DNA from: RHKX01 sp963784885
GTDB lineage: Bacteria > Actinomycetota > Thermoleophilia > Solirubrobacterales > 70-9
NCBI GenBank assembly: GCA_963784885.1
Contig: CAWATA010000005.1
Location: 124,001-188,000 of the forward strand
Direction: 5' to 3'
DNA length: 64,000 bases
In this document: one piece after another, positions 32,638-40,464 of the stretch
Numbering within the stretch: the stretch's first letter is position 1
Layout of the letters: each line of letters opens with the position of its first letter
Translations under genes and position numbers: made by a program
The notes under the pieces: generated by a model
Database searches by the model: none
What the model was told of the DNA's origin: nothing
The model's input: the letters and a program-made list of their open reading frames with translations, nothing else

Positions 32638-33762
32638 ATGGAAACCGCAAAGAGACCGGCGTTCTTGCGGCCCGCGGGCATCGCGCTGGCGCTGGCGCTG
32701 GCGCTCCTGCTGCTCGGCGGGGCGGGCCGGGCCGAGGCGAAGACGTGGATCGTCAAGGGCGGCGGCTTCGGCCACGGGGTCGGGATGGGCGCCTGGGGCG
32801 CCTACGGCTACGGCAAGCACGACTGGGGCTACAAGCGGATCATCGGCCACTACTACCGCCGCGTGAAGGTCGGGAGGAGCAGGGGAAACGCCCGCGTCCG
32901 GGTCCTGCTCGCGTCCCGATCCGGCGACGTCAGGTTCGACGGTGCGGTCCGGGCCTGCGGCGAGCGGTTGAAGCCCGCGAAGACCTACCGGGCCGAGCGA
33001 CGAGGCTCGAAGATCCGGCTGCTCTCGGGATCGGGCAAGCGGCTCTCCGGCTGCGGCAGGCGACTGCACGCCAAGAGCGAGGGCACCGTCGACATCCACG
33101 GCGTCGGCAGGTACCGTGGCGCGCTCGAGACGGTCCCGGCGGCCGACGGCGGCCAGCTCGTCGTCAACCGCCTCGACGTCGAGGACTACGTCCGCGGCTC
33201 GCTGCCCGGCGAGATTCCGCCCGACTGGCCGAAGGAGACGCTCAAGGCATTCGCGGTCGCGATCCGCTCGATCGCCCTCTCGACCGACGTCGGCGGCAAG
33301 GCCTTCGACATCTACGCCGACACCCGGACCCAGGTCTACGGCGGCGTCAGGCTCGAGTCGAAGCGGACCGACGAGGCGGCCAGGAGGACCCGGCACAAGG
33401 TCGTCACCTACGGGGGGAAGGTCATCCAGGCCACCTACTTCTCCGCCTCCGGTGGCCGCACCGAGTCACGCTTTCTCGGCGGCCCGAAGGTCCCCTACTA
33501 CCGAAGCGTCAAGGATCCCTACGACCGTTTCTCGCCCCAGCATCGCTGGACGTTCCGCTTCTCCCAGCGGCAGATGGACGATCGCCTCGGCCCCTACACG
33601 AAGGGAAGGCTTCGCAAGATCAAGGTCCTCGAGCGCGGCGACAGCCCGCGGATCGAGACGGCCAGGCTGATCGGCAGCCGCGGCAGCACGAAGGTCCGCG
33701 GCGACACGATCCAGGTGGCCCTCGGCCTCTACGACCGCTGGGCCCACTTCGAGAAGCGGTAG
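32638..33762 (+). CDS. SpoIID/LytB domain protein, secreted
   Basis: A 374-residue precursor with a signal peptide (GIALALALALLLLGGAGRAEA). The first mature block, GGGFGHGVGMGAWGAYGY, resembles the GHGVGMSQ motif of SpoIID placed at the N-terminus instead of the C-terminus. The core VNRLDVEDYVRGSLPGEIPPDWPKETLKAFAVAIRSIAL follows, and QATYFSASGGRTES ends the SpoIID unit. SpoIID-type enzymes are lytic transglycosylases that act on denuded glycan. The GGAAGGA site is 7 nt before ATG 32638. It is divergent from the riboswitch-controlled Rpf-like gene, so the two share a promoter region and a wall-remodelling theme. Confidence 0.88.
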   Translation: METAKRPAFLRPAGIALALALALLLLGGAGRAEAKTWIVKGGGFGHGVGMGAWGAYGYGKHDWGYKRIIGHYYRRVKVGRSRGNARVRVLLASRSGDVRFDGAVRACGERLKPAKTYRAERRGSKIRLLSGSGKRLSGCGRRLHAKSEGTVDIHGVGRYRGALETVPAADGGQLVVNRLDVEDYVRGSLPGEIPPDWPKETLKAFAVAIRSIALSTDVGGKAFDIYADTRTQVYGGVRLESKRTDEAARRTRHKVVTYGGKVIQATYFSASGGRTESRFLGGPKVPYYRSVKDPYDRFSPQHRWTFRFSQRQMDDRLGPYTKGRLRKIKVLERGDSPRIETARLIGSRGSTKVRGDTIQVALGLYDRWAHFEKR

Positions 33763-33809
33763 GCACAGCCGCCACGCGGATTCCCACCGCGGCCGACGGC
33801 GGCCGGGCG

Positions 33810-35861
33810 TCAGCCGTCCGGGGAGGCCGACTCGGTCGAGGTCGTCGAGTCGGTCGAGGTCGTGCCCGTCGCCGCCTCGTCCTCGGGCACGGTCGCGGCC
33901 TCGCCCGGCGTCGAGCTGACCAGGCAGTCCGCGTTGTCCGGATTGTCGACCGCGGCCCCCGCGGGGAAGGCATTCAGCAGGGCGTCGGCGATGTTCTTGC
34001 TGCGGGCGCGATAGCCCTGGGTGGTGAAGTGGATCCCGTCGTCGATGAACCACTCGTCCTTCGCCTCCGACGACCAGTCGTAGATCCGCATGTTCGGATA
34101 GCGGGCGCAGGCGGCGAGCAGGGCCTTGTTCCAGGACTGCATGTTCGAGTTGTCATAGGGGCTGCCCTCGTTGAGCAGCGAGCGGACGTTGACCCAGAGG
34201 ACCGGGTCCCCGTCGGCGACCCCCATCATCGTGTTGATCCGCTCGTCGTAGCCGATCGTCGAGCCCGCCGAGACGTTGGCGGCCTCGTTGGTCCCGAGCG
34301 CGAACACCCAGCAGCCGTCGAATCTCTGCTGCTTCCACGAGGCCGCGACTTCCTCGGCGTTCGGCTGCCCCTCGAAGCGCTCGTAGATCGAGCGGGCGCC
34401 GGAGACCTCGAGATGCTGGGTGCCGGCGCCGACGCGTCCGTACTGGGCGGCGATCTGGTCCCTGGCGCGCGGCAGGTAGTCGGAGGAGACGAGACCCTCC
34501 GACGTCGAGTCGCCGATATGCACGACCGCGTCGCAGGTGGTTCGGTTCTTGATCTCGGAGGCGCCGGCAGCCGACTCGCTGAGCGTCGCCGCGACCGAGA
34601 TGTTGCCCGGCGCCTCGGCCTGGCTCGGGCCGGCGTTGACGCCGGCCAGCCCGGCGATTGCGGCGAGCACGACGACGCCGGAGAGGGCGATGCCGGCCCA
34701 CGCCGGCCGGCTGATCCGCTGCCGGCGGAACTCGCCCGCCCGCCAGCGCTTCCAGAGCCGCCCGAGGGAGCCGTGGCGGATCGGATTCTCGACGTAGGTC
34801 CAGGAGAGAGCCGCGATCGCGAACGTCGCCACGACCTGCAGGAACGCCCGCGGCAGGTCGACTCCCTGGGCGCCCTCCGGGGTCGACAGGACGATGATCG
34901 GGAAGTGCCAGAGGTAGATTCCGTAGGACCGCTGCCCGATCCAGCGCATCGGCCGGCAGCCGACGATCGGGCCGAGCCGCGTGGCCGGGTGAGCCATCGC
35001 CGCCACCGCGAGAGCGGTCGCGAACGAGAGCAGCAGGAACCCGCCGCGATAGAGGAACGGCGAGAACTCGGTCGACTTCCAGAACATCACCGCGATCACG
35101 GCCAGTCCCGCGGCGCCCGCATAGTCGATCGTCCGCCGCGCTCCGTCGGTGATCCGCCCACGCAGGTGCCGACTCGGCCAGATCGTCGCCAGCGCGGCGC
35201 CGACCATCAGCTCGAGCGCCCGCGTGTCGGTCCCGTAGTAGACCCGCGAGGGGTCGATCCCGGGTTTGTAGAGGACGACCATCAGGACCGCCGAGGCGAA
35301 CGCGAGGCCGAGGATCGCGATCCCCAGATGCGGCCGGACCCCGCCCGGCGCCTTGCGCTCGGGGATCACCTTGACCCCGATCATCACCAGGAACGGCCAG
35401 ACGATGTAGAACTGCTCCTCGACCGACAGCGACCAGAGATGGTTGAGCGGCCCCGGCGCCTCGAACTGGGCGAAGTAGGAGACGTCGTGGAAGATCAGCC
35501 ACCAGTTGTTGAAGTAGGCCGCCGCGGTCGCGGCCGCCCAGCGGAAGTCGGACGGCTGATGGGGCCCGAAGACCGTCACCCAGGCCAGGACGACGATCAG
35601 CATCAGAAACAGCGCCGGGAGCAGGCGCCGGGCCCGCGCCAGCCAGAAGTTCTTCAGGCGGATGCCCCCGCGCTCGACCTGGGCGAGCAGGATGTCGGTG
35701 ATCAGATAACCGCTGAGTGTGAAGAAGACGCCGACTCCGAGCAGGCCGCCCGGCATCCACGAGAAGTTGAGGTGGTAGGCGATGACCCCGAGGACGGCGA
35801 TCGCACGCAGCCCGTCGAGGCCGGGCATGTAGCGCTGATTTCGCTTGATCGGTTCAGGCAT
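33810..35861 (-). CDS. OafA/YrhL-type acyltransferase with C-terminal SGNH domain
   Basis: A 683-residue protein. Residues 1-380 form an acyltransferase-3 membrane domain: GLRAIAVLGVIAYHL with the conserved His, GVGVFFTLSGYLIT, and LNHLWSLSVEEQFYIVWP. After a single extra helix (about 395-415) the C-terminus is an extracytoplasmic SGNH hydrolase-like domain with VVHIGDSTSEG (block I), LGTNEA (block III) and DDGIHFTTQGY (block V). Such fusions acetylate surface polysaccharides or peptidoglycan, passing acyl groups to the SGNH part. The tail is a Thr/Ser/Glu-rich stretch. It is divergent from a small membrane protein and a second SGNH protein. Confidence 0.92.
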   Translation of the reverse strand: MPEPIKRNQRYMPGLDGLRAIAVLGVIAYHLNFSWMPGGLLGVGVFFTLSGYLITDILLAQVERGGIRLKNFWLARARRLLPALFLMLIVVLAWVTVFGPHQPSDFRWAAATAAAYFNNWWLIFHDVSYFAQFEAPGPLNHLWSLSVEEQFYIVWPFLVMIGVKVIPERKAPGGVRPHLGIAILGLAFASAVLMVVLYKPGIDPSRVYYGTDTRALELMVGAALATIWPSRHLRGRITDGARRTIDYAGAAGLAVIAVMFWKSTEFSPFLYRGGFLLLSFATALAVAAMAHPATRLGPIVGCRPMRWIGQRSYGIYLWHFPIIVLSTPEGAQGVDLPRAFLQVVATFAIAALSWTYVENPIRHGSLGRLWKRWRAGEFRRQRISRPAWAGIALSGVVVLAAIAGLAGVNAGPSQAEAPGNISVAATLSESAAGASEIKNRTTCDAVVHIGDSTSEGLVSSDYLPRARDQIAAQYGRVGAGTQHLEVSGARSIYERFEGQPNAEEVAASWKQQRFDGCWVFALGTNEAANVSAGSTIGYDERINTMMGVADGDPVLWVNVRSLLNEGSPYDNSNMQSWNKALLAACARYPNMRIYDWSSEAKDEWFIDDGIHFTTQGYRARSKNIADALLNAFPAGAAVDNPDNADCLVSSTPGEAATVPEDEAATGTTSTDSTTSTESASPDG

Positions 35862-35934
35862 GGCTGTCTCCGGTGCACCCCACGGCCATCGTCGAAGCTT
35901 CCTGAGGCCTGCGGACGGAGCAGATGTCCTTGGC

Positions 35935-35940
35935 TACGCT
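35935..35940 (+). promoter_or_regulatory. -10 box TACGCT, leaderless start of the small membrane-protein/SGNH operon
   Basis: TACGCT ends 6 nt before a GTG-GTG pair at 35947, with no ribosome-binding site between, so the transcript probably begins at the start codon. Confidence 0.45.
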
Positions 35941-35946
35941 ACCCAG

Positions 35947-36318
35947 GTGGTGGGTCCGAGCAACGAACAGTCGGGCGCCGGATCGGAGGGGGACGGCAGG
36001 AAGATACTGACCCGGCGTCGGGTCGTCGGTGCCCTGCTCACGCTGGTCCTGGCCGTGATCGCGGCCGGCGGAGGTTGGCTGATCGGCCGTGAGTCGGGTG
36101 CCGACCTCGGAGCGGCACGCGCCTCGGGCGAGAAGGCGGGCTGGCGACGCGGCGCGGCGATCGGTGGCGACGTCTACCCGGCCGGGCTGCAGACGGGCCG
36201 GAGCATCACCTACCCACGCTCCTACCGAGCCGCCTACCGGACGGCTTACACGAACGCCTTCAAGGGCTCCGACCTGCGGGTCCCGAAGGCCGATCAGATC
36301 AAGGTGTCACTCCCGTGA
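35947..36318 (+). CDS. Small membrane-anchored protein of unknown function, partner of an SGNH protein
   Basis: About 123 residues. A basic cytoplasmic stretch (KILTRRR) precedes one membrane helix (VVGALLTLVLAVIAAGGGWLIG), then an outer segment rich in Gly, Ala, Arg and Tyr with the pattern SYRAAYRTAYTNAFKG. The stop overlaps the GTG start of the SGNH gene (GTGA), so they are an operon. No family is recognised. The tyrosine/arginine-rich repeats could be a protein- or glycan-binding face, but this is a guess. GTG 35947 or 35950 are both possible starts. Confidence 0.6.
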   Translation: MVGPSNEQSGAGSEGDGRKILTRRRVVGALLTLVLAVIAAGGGWLIGRESGADLGAARASGEKAGWRRGAAIGGDVYPAGLQTGRSITYPRSYRAAYRTAYTNAFKGSDLRVPKADQIKVSLP

Positions 36319-37166
36319 CGTGGAAGCGGATGGCGGCCGGTCTCGCGGCGGTGCTGCTGATCGGCGGCGCCTTTGCCGGCGCCTACCTGTTGGCGGCCGC
36401 CGACGCCCCCGACACCGCCGAGGCCCGGCAGGTCAGGGCGGAAGCCTCCGATCGGGCCTATGCCGTCGCCCAGCTCGGCGCCTTCGGCGACGGGCTGCGC
36501 TACGGGCTCGAGCAGGGTCTCGACGACGGCGCCGCCGACGGCGAGCAGCAGGGCCGGGCCGCCGGTCGCGCGGCCGTCGACTCCGTCCTCGCGGAACGCA
36601 GCGTCAACTCCCGCGGCAGCGGGCCGGCTCCGATCGCGAGCCTCCCGGGCTCCGGCGAGGTCCTCGTCGTCGGCGACAGCCTCGAGGTGCTGACGTCGCC
36701 GTACCTGAAGCAGTACCTCCCCGGCGTGCCGCTGACCGTCAACGCCGAGGGCGGCTACAACAGCATCCAGATCTTCGACCTCTTTCGCGAGAGCTATGAC
36801 CCGGCCCAGTCGGTGATCGTCTTCGACGCCGGCACCAACGACAACCCCGCCTACCCGGAGATCCTCAGCGGCAACCTCGACAAGGTCGCGAGCATGGCCG
36901 GTGCCCGCTGCCTGGTCGTGCCGACGATTCACGGGTTCACCGTCGACGGGGTCGACAACACCGGCAAGAACCGCGTCGTCCGCTCGTTCGCGGCGAGCCA
37001 TCCGAACACGCAGGTCCCGGACTGGGCGCAAGCCGTCGAACAGCATCCCGAGCTGATGCAGTCCGACGACCTCCACCCGATTCCCGAGGGCGCCGACTAC
37101 CGGGCGCGCCTGATCGCTCGCGGCATCCGCGCCTGCCTGGCGAAGGACCCACGCTACGGAGGCTGA
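36315..37166 (+). CDS. Membrane-anchored SGNH-fold hydrolase-like protein
   Basis: A 283-residue protein with an N-terminal membrane anchor (LAAVLLIGGAFAGAYLL) and a Gly/Ala/Asp-rich linker with G-x3-G spacing (about residues 50-90). The SGNH domain has LVVGDSLEVL (block I Ser), a Gly at NAEGGYNS, DAGTNDNP (block III Asn) and the Asp-x2-His pair SDDLHP near residue 252. It is likely an extracytoplasmic esterase or acyl-acceptor domain. With the divergent acyltransferase it forms a probable surface-polysaccharide acylation locus. Confidence 0.8.
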   Translation: MTWKRMAAGLAAVLLIGGAFAGAYLLAAADAPDTAEARQVRAEASDRAYAVAQLGAFGDGLRYGLEQGLDDGAADGEQQGRAAGRAAVDSVLAERSVNSRGSGPAPIASLPGSGEVLVVGDSLEVLTSPYLKQYLPGVPLTVNAEGGYNSIQIFDLFRESYDPAQSVIVFDAGTNDNPAYPEILSGNLDKVASMAGARCLVVPTIHGFTVDGVDNTGKNRVVRSFAASHPNTQVPDWAQAVEQHPELMQSDDLHPIPEGADYRARLIARGIRACLAKDPRYGG

Positions 37167-37218
37167 CTCCGATCCGAGGTTCGCGGCGAAGGGCCGGCAG
37201 CGACTTGGCCCGGCCGGC

Positions 37219-38019
37219 CTACCCGGCGGGAGCGGGCGGGGGCTCGGCGATCCCCCAGGCGTCGGAGCCGCCGTCGACGACGATCGTCGTCCCGGTGATG
37301 AACGCACCGCCCGGGCTGACGAGGAAGGCGACCGTCTCTCCGACCTCCTCCGGCCGGCCGAGGCGCCCGAGCGGAATCGACCGCCGCGACTGCTCGACCT
37401 CCTCGGCGCCATAGCCCGCGAGACCCTCGGTGTCGATCGAGCCGCAGCTGAGACAGACGGAGCGGATCCCGTACCGGCTCCACTCGATCGCCAGGCTCGA
37501 GGCCAGGTTCTCGAGCGCGGCCCGCATGGCGCACGCGTGCGAGTAGCCCGGGATCCCGCGCCGCGGAGAGAAGCCCATGTAGGCGATGAAGCCGCCGCGC
37601 CTCGGGATCATCGACTCGCGGGCGACGCGCCTGGTGAGTTCCCAGTTGCCCTCGAGGTTGAGGCGTTCGACTGCGCGCCAGCCCTTCAGGCTGACCTCCT
37701 CCGCCGGGGCGCCGAACTGCCCGCCCGCGTTGGCGATCAGCGCGTCGATGGAGCCCCAGCGGTCGAGCACACCGGCGACCAGTCCTTGGACCTGTTCCGG
37801 CTCGCGGATGTCGCAGGGAACCGCGATGCAGTCCCCGCCCGCGGCCAAGATGTCGTCCCGCGCCGACTCGAGGAGATCGGAGCGTCGACCCGCGATCGCC
37901 ACCCTCGCCCCTGAGGCTGCGAGCGCCCGGGCCGACGCCCGGCCGATGCCGGTTCCGCCACCGGTCACCAGCGCGACCGTGCCCGCGTTCGCGTCGGGCC
38001 TGAGCACGGTGCCGATCAT
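37219..38019 (-). CDS. Short-chain dehydrogenase/reductase
   Basis: A 266-residue SDR with TGGGTGIG at about 19-26, NAGG at about 96-99, a catalytic-region Ser (YMGFSPRRG) and Tyr-x3-Lys replaced: the expected YxxxK reads YSHACAM (Y154, then no Lys at +4). The C-terminus has the family-typical EEVGETVAFLVSPGGAFITGTTIVVDGG. NAD(P) binding is clear, but the altered active-site lysine suggests an unusual or inactive SDR. Its substrate is unknown. Confidence 0.83.
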   Translation of the reverse strand: MIGTVLRPDANAGTVALVTGGGTGIGRASARALAASGARVAIAGRRSDLLESARDDILAAGGDCIAVPCDIREPEQVQGLVAGVLDRWGSIDALIANAGGQFGAPAEEVSLKGWRAVERLNLEGNWELTRRVARESMIPRRGGFIAYMGFSPRRGIPGYSHACAMRAALENLASSLAIEWSRYGIRSVCLSCGSIDTEGLAGYGAEEVEQSRRSIPLGRLGRPEEVGETVAFLVSPGGAFITGTTIVVDGGSDAWGIAEPPPAPAG

Positions 38020-38053
38020 CGCCGCAGCCTAACCGCGAGCCGCGAGTCCCCGC

Positions 38054-38455
38054 CTAGGCCGGAACGTCCAGGATCACGCGCGCCGCCCAGGCCCCGTCGT
38101 CGAGCTGCCTCAGCCCGACCGAGCGGCACTCGAGCCTGCGGATCTCGGCGGCGGGAATCCCGCGCTCGCCGGCGACGCGGGCGCGGAAGCTCTGCTTCTC
38201 GAGCCGCTCCTTTTCGATCCGCTCGGGGACGAATCCGTCCTCCTCCGCGAGCCGGATCAGCTCGTTGACCCACTCGACGAGAAGTCCCTGCAAATCGGAC
38301 CCTGTGATCTCCACCTCGTGGGTGACCGGGGTCCCGCCTCCGGCGTCCCCCAGCACGTCGCCGAGGGCCATCAGCGACTCGGGGAACAGCGCAATCTCGT
38401 CGACGTCCTCGACCAGCAGCTCGACCGAGGCGGAGTGTTCGATCGTGTTGTACAT
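38054..38455 (-). CDS. Archease-like protein with altered active-site motifs
   Basis: A 133-residue protein with the archease layout: N-terminal MYNTIEHSASVELLVED where archeases have EHTAD, the core LQGLLVEWVNELIRLAEEDGFVPERIE, and a C-terminal LECRSVGLRQLDDGAWAARVILDV where archeases have a KAxTYHxL motif and a DI end. The Asp of HTAD and the later Thr/His are missing, so the metal site used to activate the RNA ligase RtcB is probably lost. No rtcB gene is nearby. The start has an AAAGGA site 5 nt upstream. Confidence 0.7.
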   Translation of the reverse strand: MYNTIEHSASVELLVEDVDEIALFPESLMALGDVLGDAGGGTPVTHEVEITGSDLQGLLVEWVNELIRLAEEDGFVPERIEKERLEKQSFRARVAGERGIPAAEIRRLECRSVGLRQLDDGAWAARVILDVPA

Positions 38456-38527
38456 CGCGTCCTTTCGTGCGGTCTCAGTCGATCATCATCCTCGAACGGC
38501 GCATCCGCATCGGTACTGAGCCCCGAA

Positions 38528-39406
38528 TCAGCCGCTCGTGCCCGGCAGCAGCCGCCGCACCGCATCGGCCTGCGCGCGGGTCAGCCGCGAGGCCTCGCCG
38601 GCGATCCGCGGGATCAGCCTGCGGGCCGGGTCGGACTCGCGCTCGCTGAGCAGGGCCTCGATTCCGGCGGCCACCGCCTCGCGCACGGCGTCGCGAAGCG
38701 CCGCGGCCCCGTCCGCGTCCTCCCAGTCGGAGCCGAACGCCGTCGCGTCGATCGGCTCCAGCAGGCGGGCGTAGATCCGCTGCGGCCGGGGAAGCGGCGT
38801 CGGCCCGAGTCCGCGCACGACCGGGAAGAGGAGCTCGGGATCGATGTCCATCCGCACGGCCAGCGCGCGGGCGGGCGCGTAGACGGGGTCGTCGGCATCA
38901 GCGAGAACGTCCCACATGTCGTCGGCACCGATCATCGCGAACGGAACCACCGGGTAGCCGAACTCGAGCGCCAGACGTGCGAACCCGATCCGCTCCCGCC
39001 AGACGAGCGGGTAGTAGTCGCCGCGCCGGCGGGCCACCTCCCGGCCACCGCCGGGAAAGACCAGCACCGGCTCGCCGGCGCGCATCAGGGCACGCGTGTT
39101 CCTGCGCGAGCCATCGATGGTCCCGAAGCGGGCGAGCAGGTCGCGCCAGAGCGGCACGCGGAAGTGCTGCCGCTCACCGAGCGAGCGAACGAGGACCCCG
39201 GTCTCCTCGTGGATGCCGAGAACGACGAACGGGATGTCGAACACGCCGAGTGTCGTGTGGTTTCCGACGAGCAGGTAGCGGGCGTCGGCCGGCAGGTTCC
39301 CGTAGCCGTCGACCCGCGGGTCGGTCAGCGCCCGCCACGGCGACAGCAACGTCTTCGCGGCTGTGAACTCTGCCGCGCTCGGCGGGGCGAAGCGGTCGCT
39401 GGTCAT
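38528..39406 (-). CDS. Lysophospholipid acyltransferase family protein (PlsC/DGAT2-like)
   Basis: A 292-residue protein. VGNHTTLGVFD at about residues 47-57 is the His-Asp acyltransferase motif with wider spacing than the usual HX4D, as in TMEM68/DGAT2-like enzymes. VFPGGGREVARR at about 116-127 is the second signature (FPGGxRE). There is no clear membrane helix. It is likely to acylate a glycerolipid or wax-type acceptor. It is in a minus-strand run with archease and two secreted proteins but has its own gaps. Confidence 0.8.
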   Translation of the reverse strand: MTSDRFAPPSAAEFTAAKTLLSPWRALTDPRVDGYGNLPADARYLLVGNHTTLGVFDIPFVVLGIHEETGVLVRSLGERQHFRVPLWRDLLARFGTIDGSRRNTRALMRAGEPVLVFPGGGREVARRRGDYYPLVWRERIGFARLALEFGYPVVPFAMIGADDMWDVLADADDPVYAPARALAVRMDIDPELLFPVVRGLGPTPLPRPQRIYARLLEPIDATAFGSDWEDADGAAALRDAVREAVAAGIEALLSERESDPARRLIPRIAGEASRLTRAQADAVRRLLPGTSG

Positions 39407-39452
39407 GCGCCCCGAGTCTTACCGACGGCGGCGCACCCGTCGACTCGACGCG

Positions 39453-39866
39453 TCAGCTGCTGAGCTTCAGCTTCGGCGACTTCGTCGACAGGCAGGTGTT
39501 CTTCTTGCCGTCGTTGTTGCCGATCTTCGCCTGGTTGACCTCAGCGAAGTAGGTCCCGTTCTTCAGCTTGGCCTTGCCGATCTCGATCTCGAACTTGCCC
39601 TTGTTGTTGGTGTGGTCGCCGCCGAGCTTCTTCTTGTTGCCGTTCTTCTTCCGGTAGAGGACGACCTTGCGGTCCTTGACGCAGTTGCCCTTCCCGGAAT
39701 CGATCTGGCCCTTGAACTTCGACTCGCCGTTCTCGAGCTTGTACTTGAAGGCGGTGAAGAAGGTCGCGTAGTCGTTGCCGCCGGCGATCGCACTCGCGGG
39801 AACGAGGATCGCTACCGATGCGAGAGCGACCACGACCACGCGTCCGACCCTGTTTCTGCTGCTCAC
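39453..39866 (-). CDS. Small secreted Lys-rich protein of unknown function
   Basis: A 137-residue precursor with a signal peptide (VVVVALASVAILVPASAIAGG). The mature part is strongly basic and Asn/Lys-rich: NCVKDRKVVLYRKKNGNKKKL, then GKFEIEIGKAKLKNGTYFAEV and NTCLSTKSPK. It shares with the protein at 20178 the order C-x4-RKV-x-(L/V)-(F/Y), G-x-(Y/F)-(Y/F)-A-(E/K)-V and a late Cys, so the two are diverged members of one family. The codon use is unusually rich in AAG and AAC for this window. Confidence 0.72.
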   Translation of the reverse strand: MSSRNRVGRVVVVALASVAILVPASAIAGGNDYATFFTAFKYKLENGESKFKGQIDSGKGNCVKDRKVVLYRKKNGNKKKLGGDHTNNKGKFEIEIGKAKLKNGTYFAEVNQAKIGNNDGKKNTCLSTKSPKLKLSS

Positions 39867-39972
39867 TGAGATCCTCCTCGGCTCGACGACGAGGGCGAGT
39901 ATCCCGCCGGGCGCGGTCGGAGCCCACAGCCGGCTCGATGGCGCAACCGAAGTCGCGCCGCCGGGGACAGGG

Positions 39973-40350
39973 TCAGATCCTCAGCTTTGCCACGCAACGC
40001 TCCCCGGTCGCCCGGTTGCGCCCGATGCCCTTGATCGCGTCGGTCCCGGGCTGATCGTCGATCCGCCGTCCGATCGAGAAGGAGCCGCTCGGCGCCTTCG
40101 TCCTGGCCCTGCCGCTGAATTGGACGTCGCCGTTGTCCTTGATCTTGACCTTCCAGGGGACGCCGTTTCTGTTCTGGTCGACTTCGAACTCGACCTCGAG
40201 CCGTCCGTCGCGAGCCTTCGCCTTGATCTTCGAGGTACTCGACCCGCTGCACTTGCCGGTCGCGCGGACGTCGTCACCGGCCTCCGCCAGACCGGGAGCG
40301 GCAACGGCGGCGAGTGTTGCAACGGCGGTGGCGATTCCAAGCTTCTTCAT
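39973..40350 (-). CDS. Small secreted protein of unknown function
   Basis: A 125-residue precursor: signal peptide LGIATAVATLAAVAAPGLAEA, then a basic beta-rich domain with CSGSSTSKIKAKARDGRLEVEFEVDQNRNG and a C-terminal Cys near RCVAKLRI. The strands and the paired Cys suggest a single disulfide-stapled beta sandwich. No family is recognised. AGAGGAA lies 6 nt before the ATG. It shares the layout but little sequence with the neighbouring secreted protein at 39453. Confidence 0.7.
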   Translation of the reverse strand: MKKLGIATAVATLAAVAAPGLAEAGDDVRATGKCSGSSTSKIKAKARDGRLEVEFEVDQNRNGVPWKVKIKDNGDVQFSGRARTKAPSGSFSIGRRIDDQPGTDAIKGIGRNRATGERCVAKLRI

Positions 40351-40464
40351 TCGGTTCCTCTCGATTGCGGTCGGGTGGTGACGGCAGGTTGCGGGTCGAC
40401 CGGTCTGCGTCTCAATCGGACATTGGTCGTAGGACCCACCCGGACGCCGATAGGCTCGTCGGCG

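Noticed and set aside
32568..36092. A 1174-codon open frame on the plus strand
   Set aside because: It is a shadow of the SpoIID gene and the antisense of the acyltransferase gene, low-complexity Arg/Gly/Asp-rich, with real domains in other frames.
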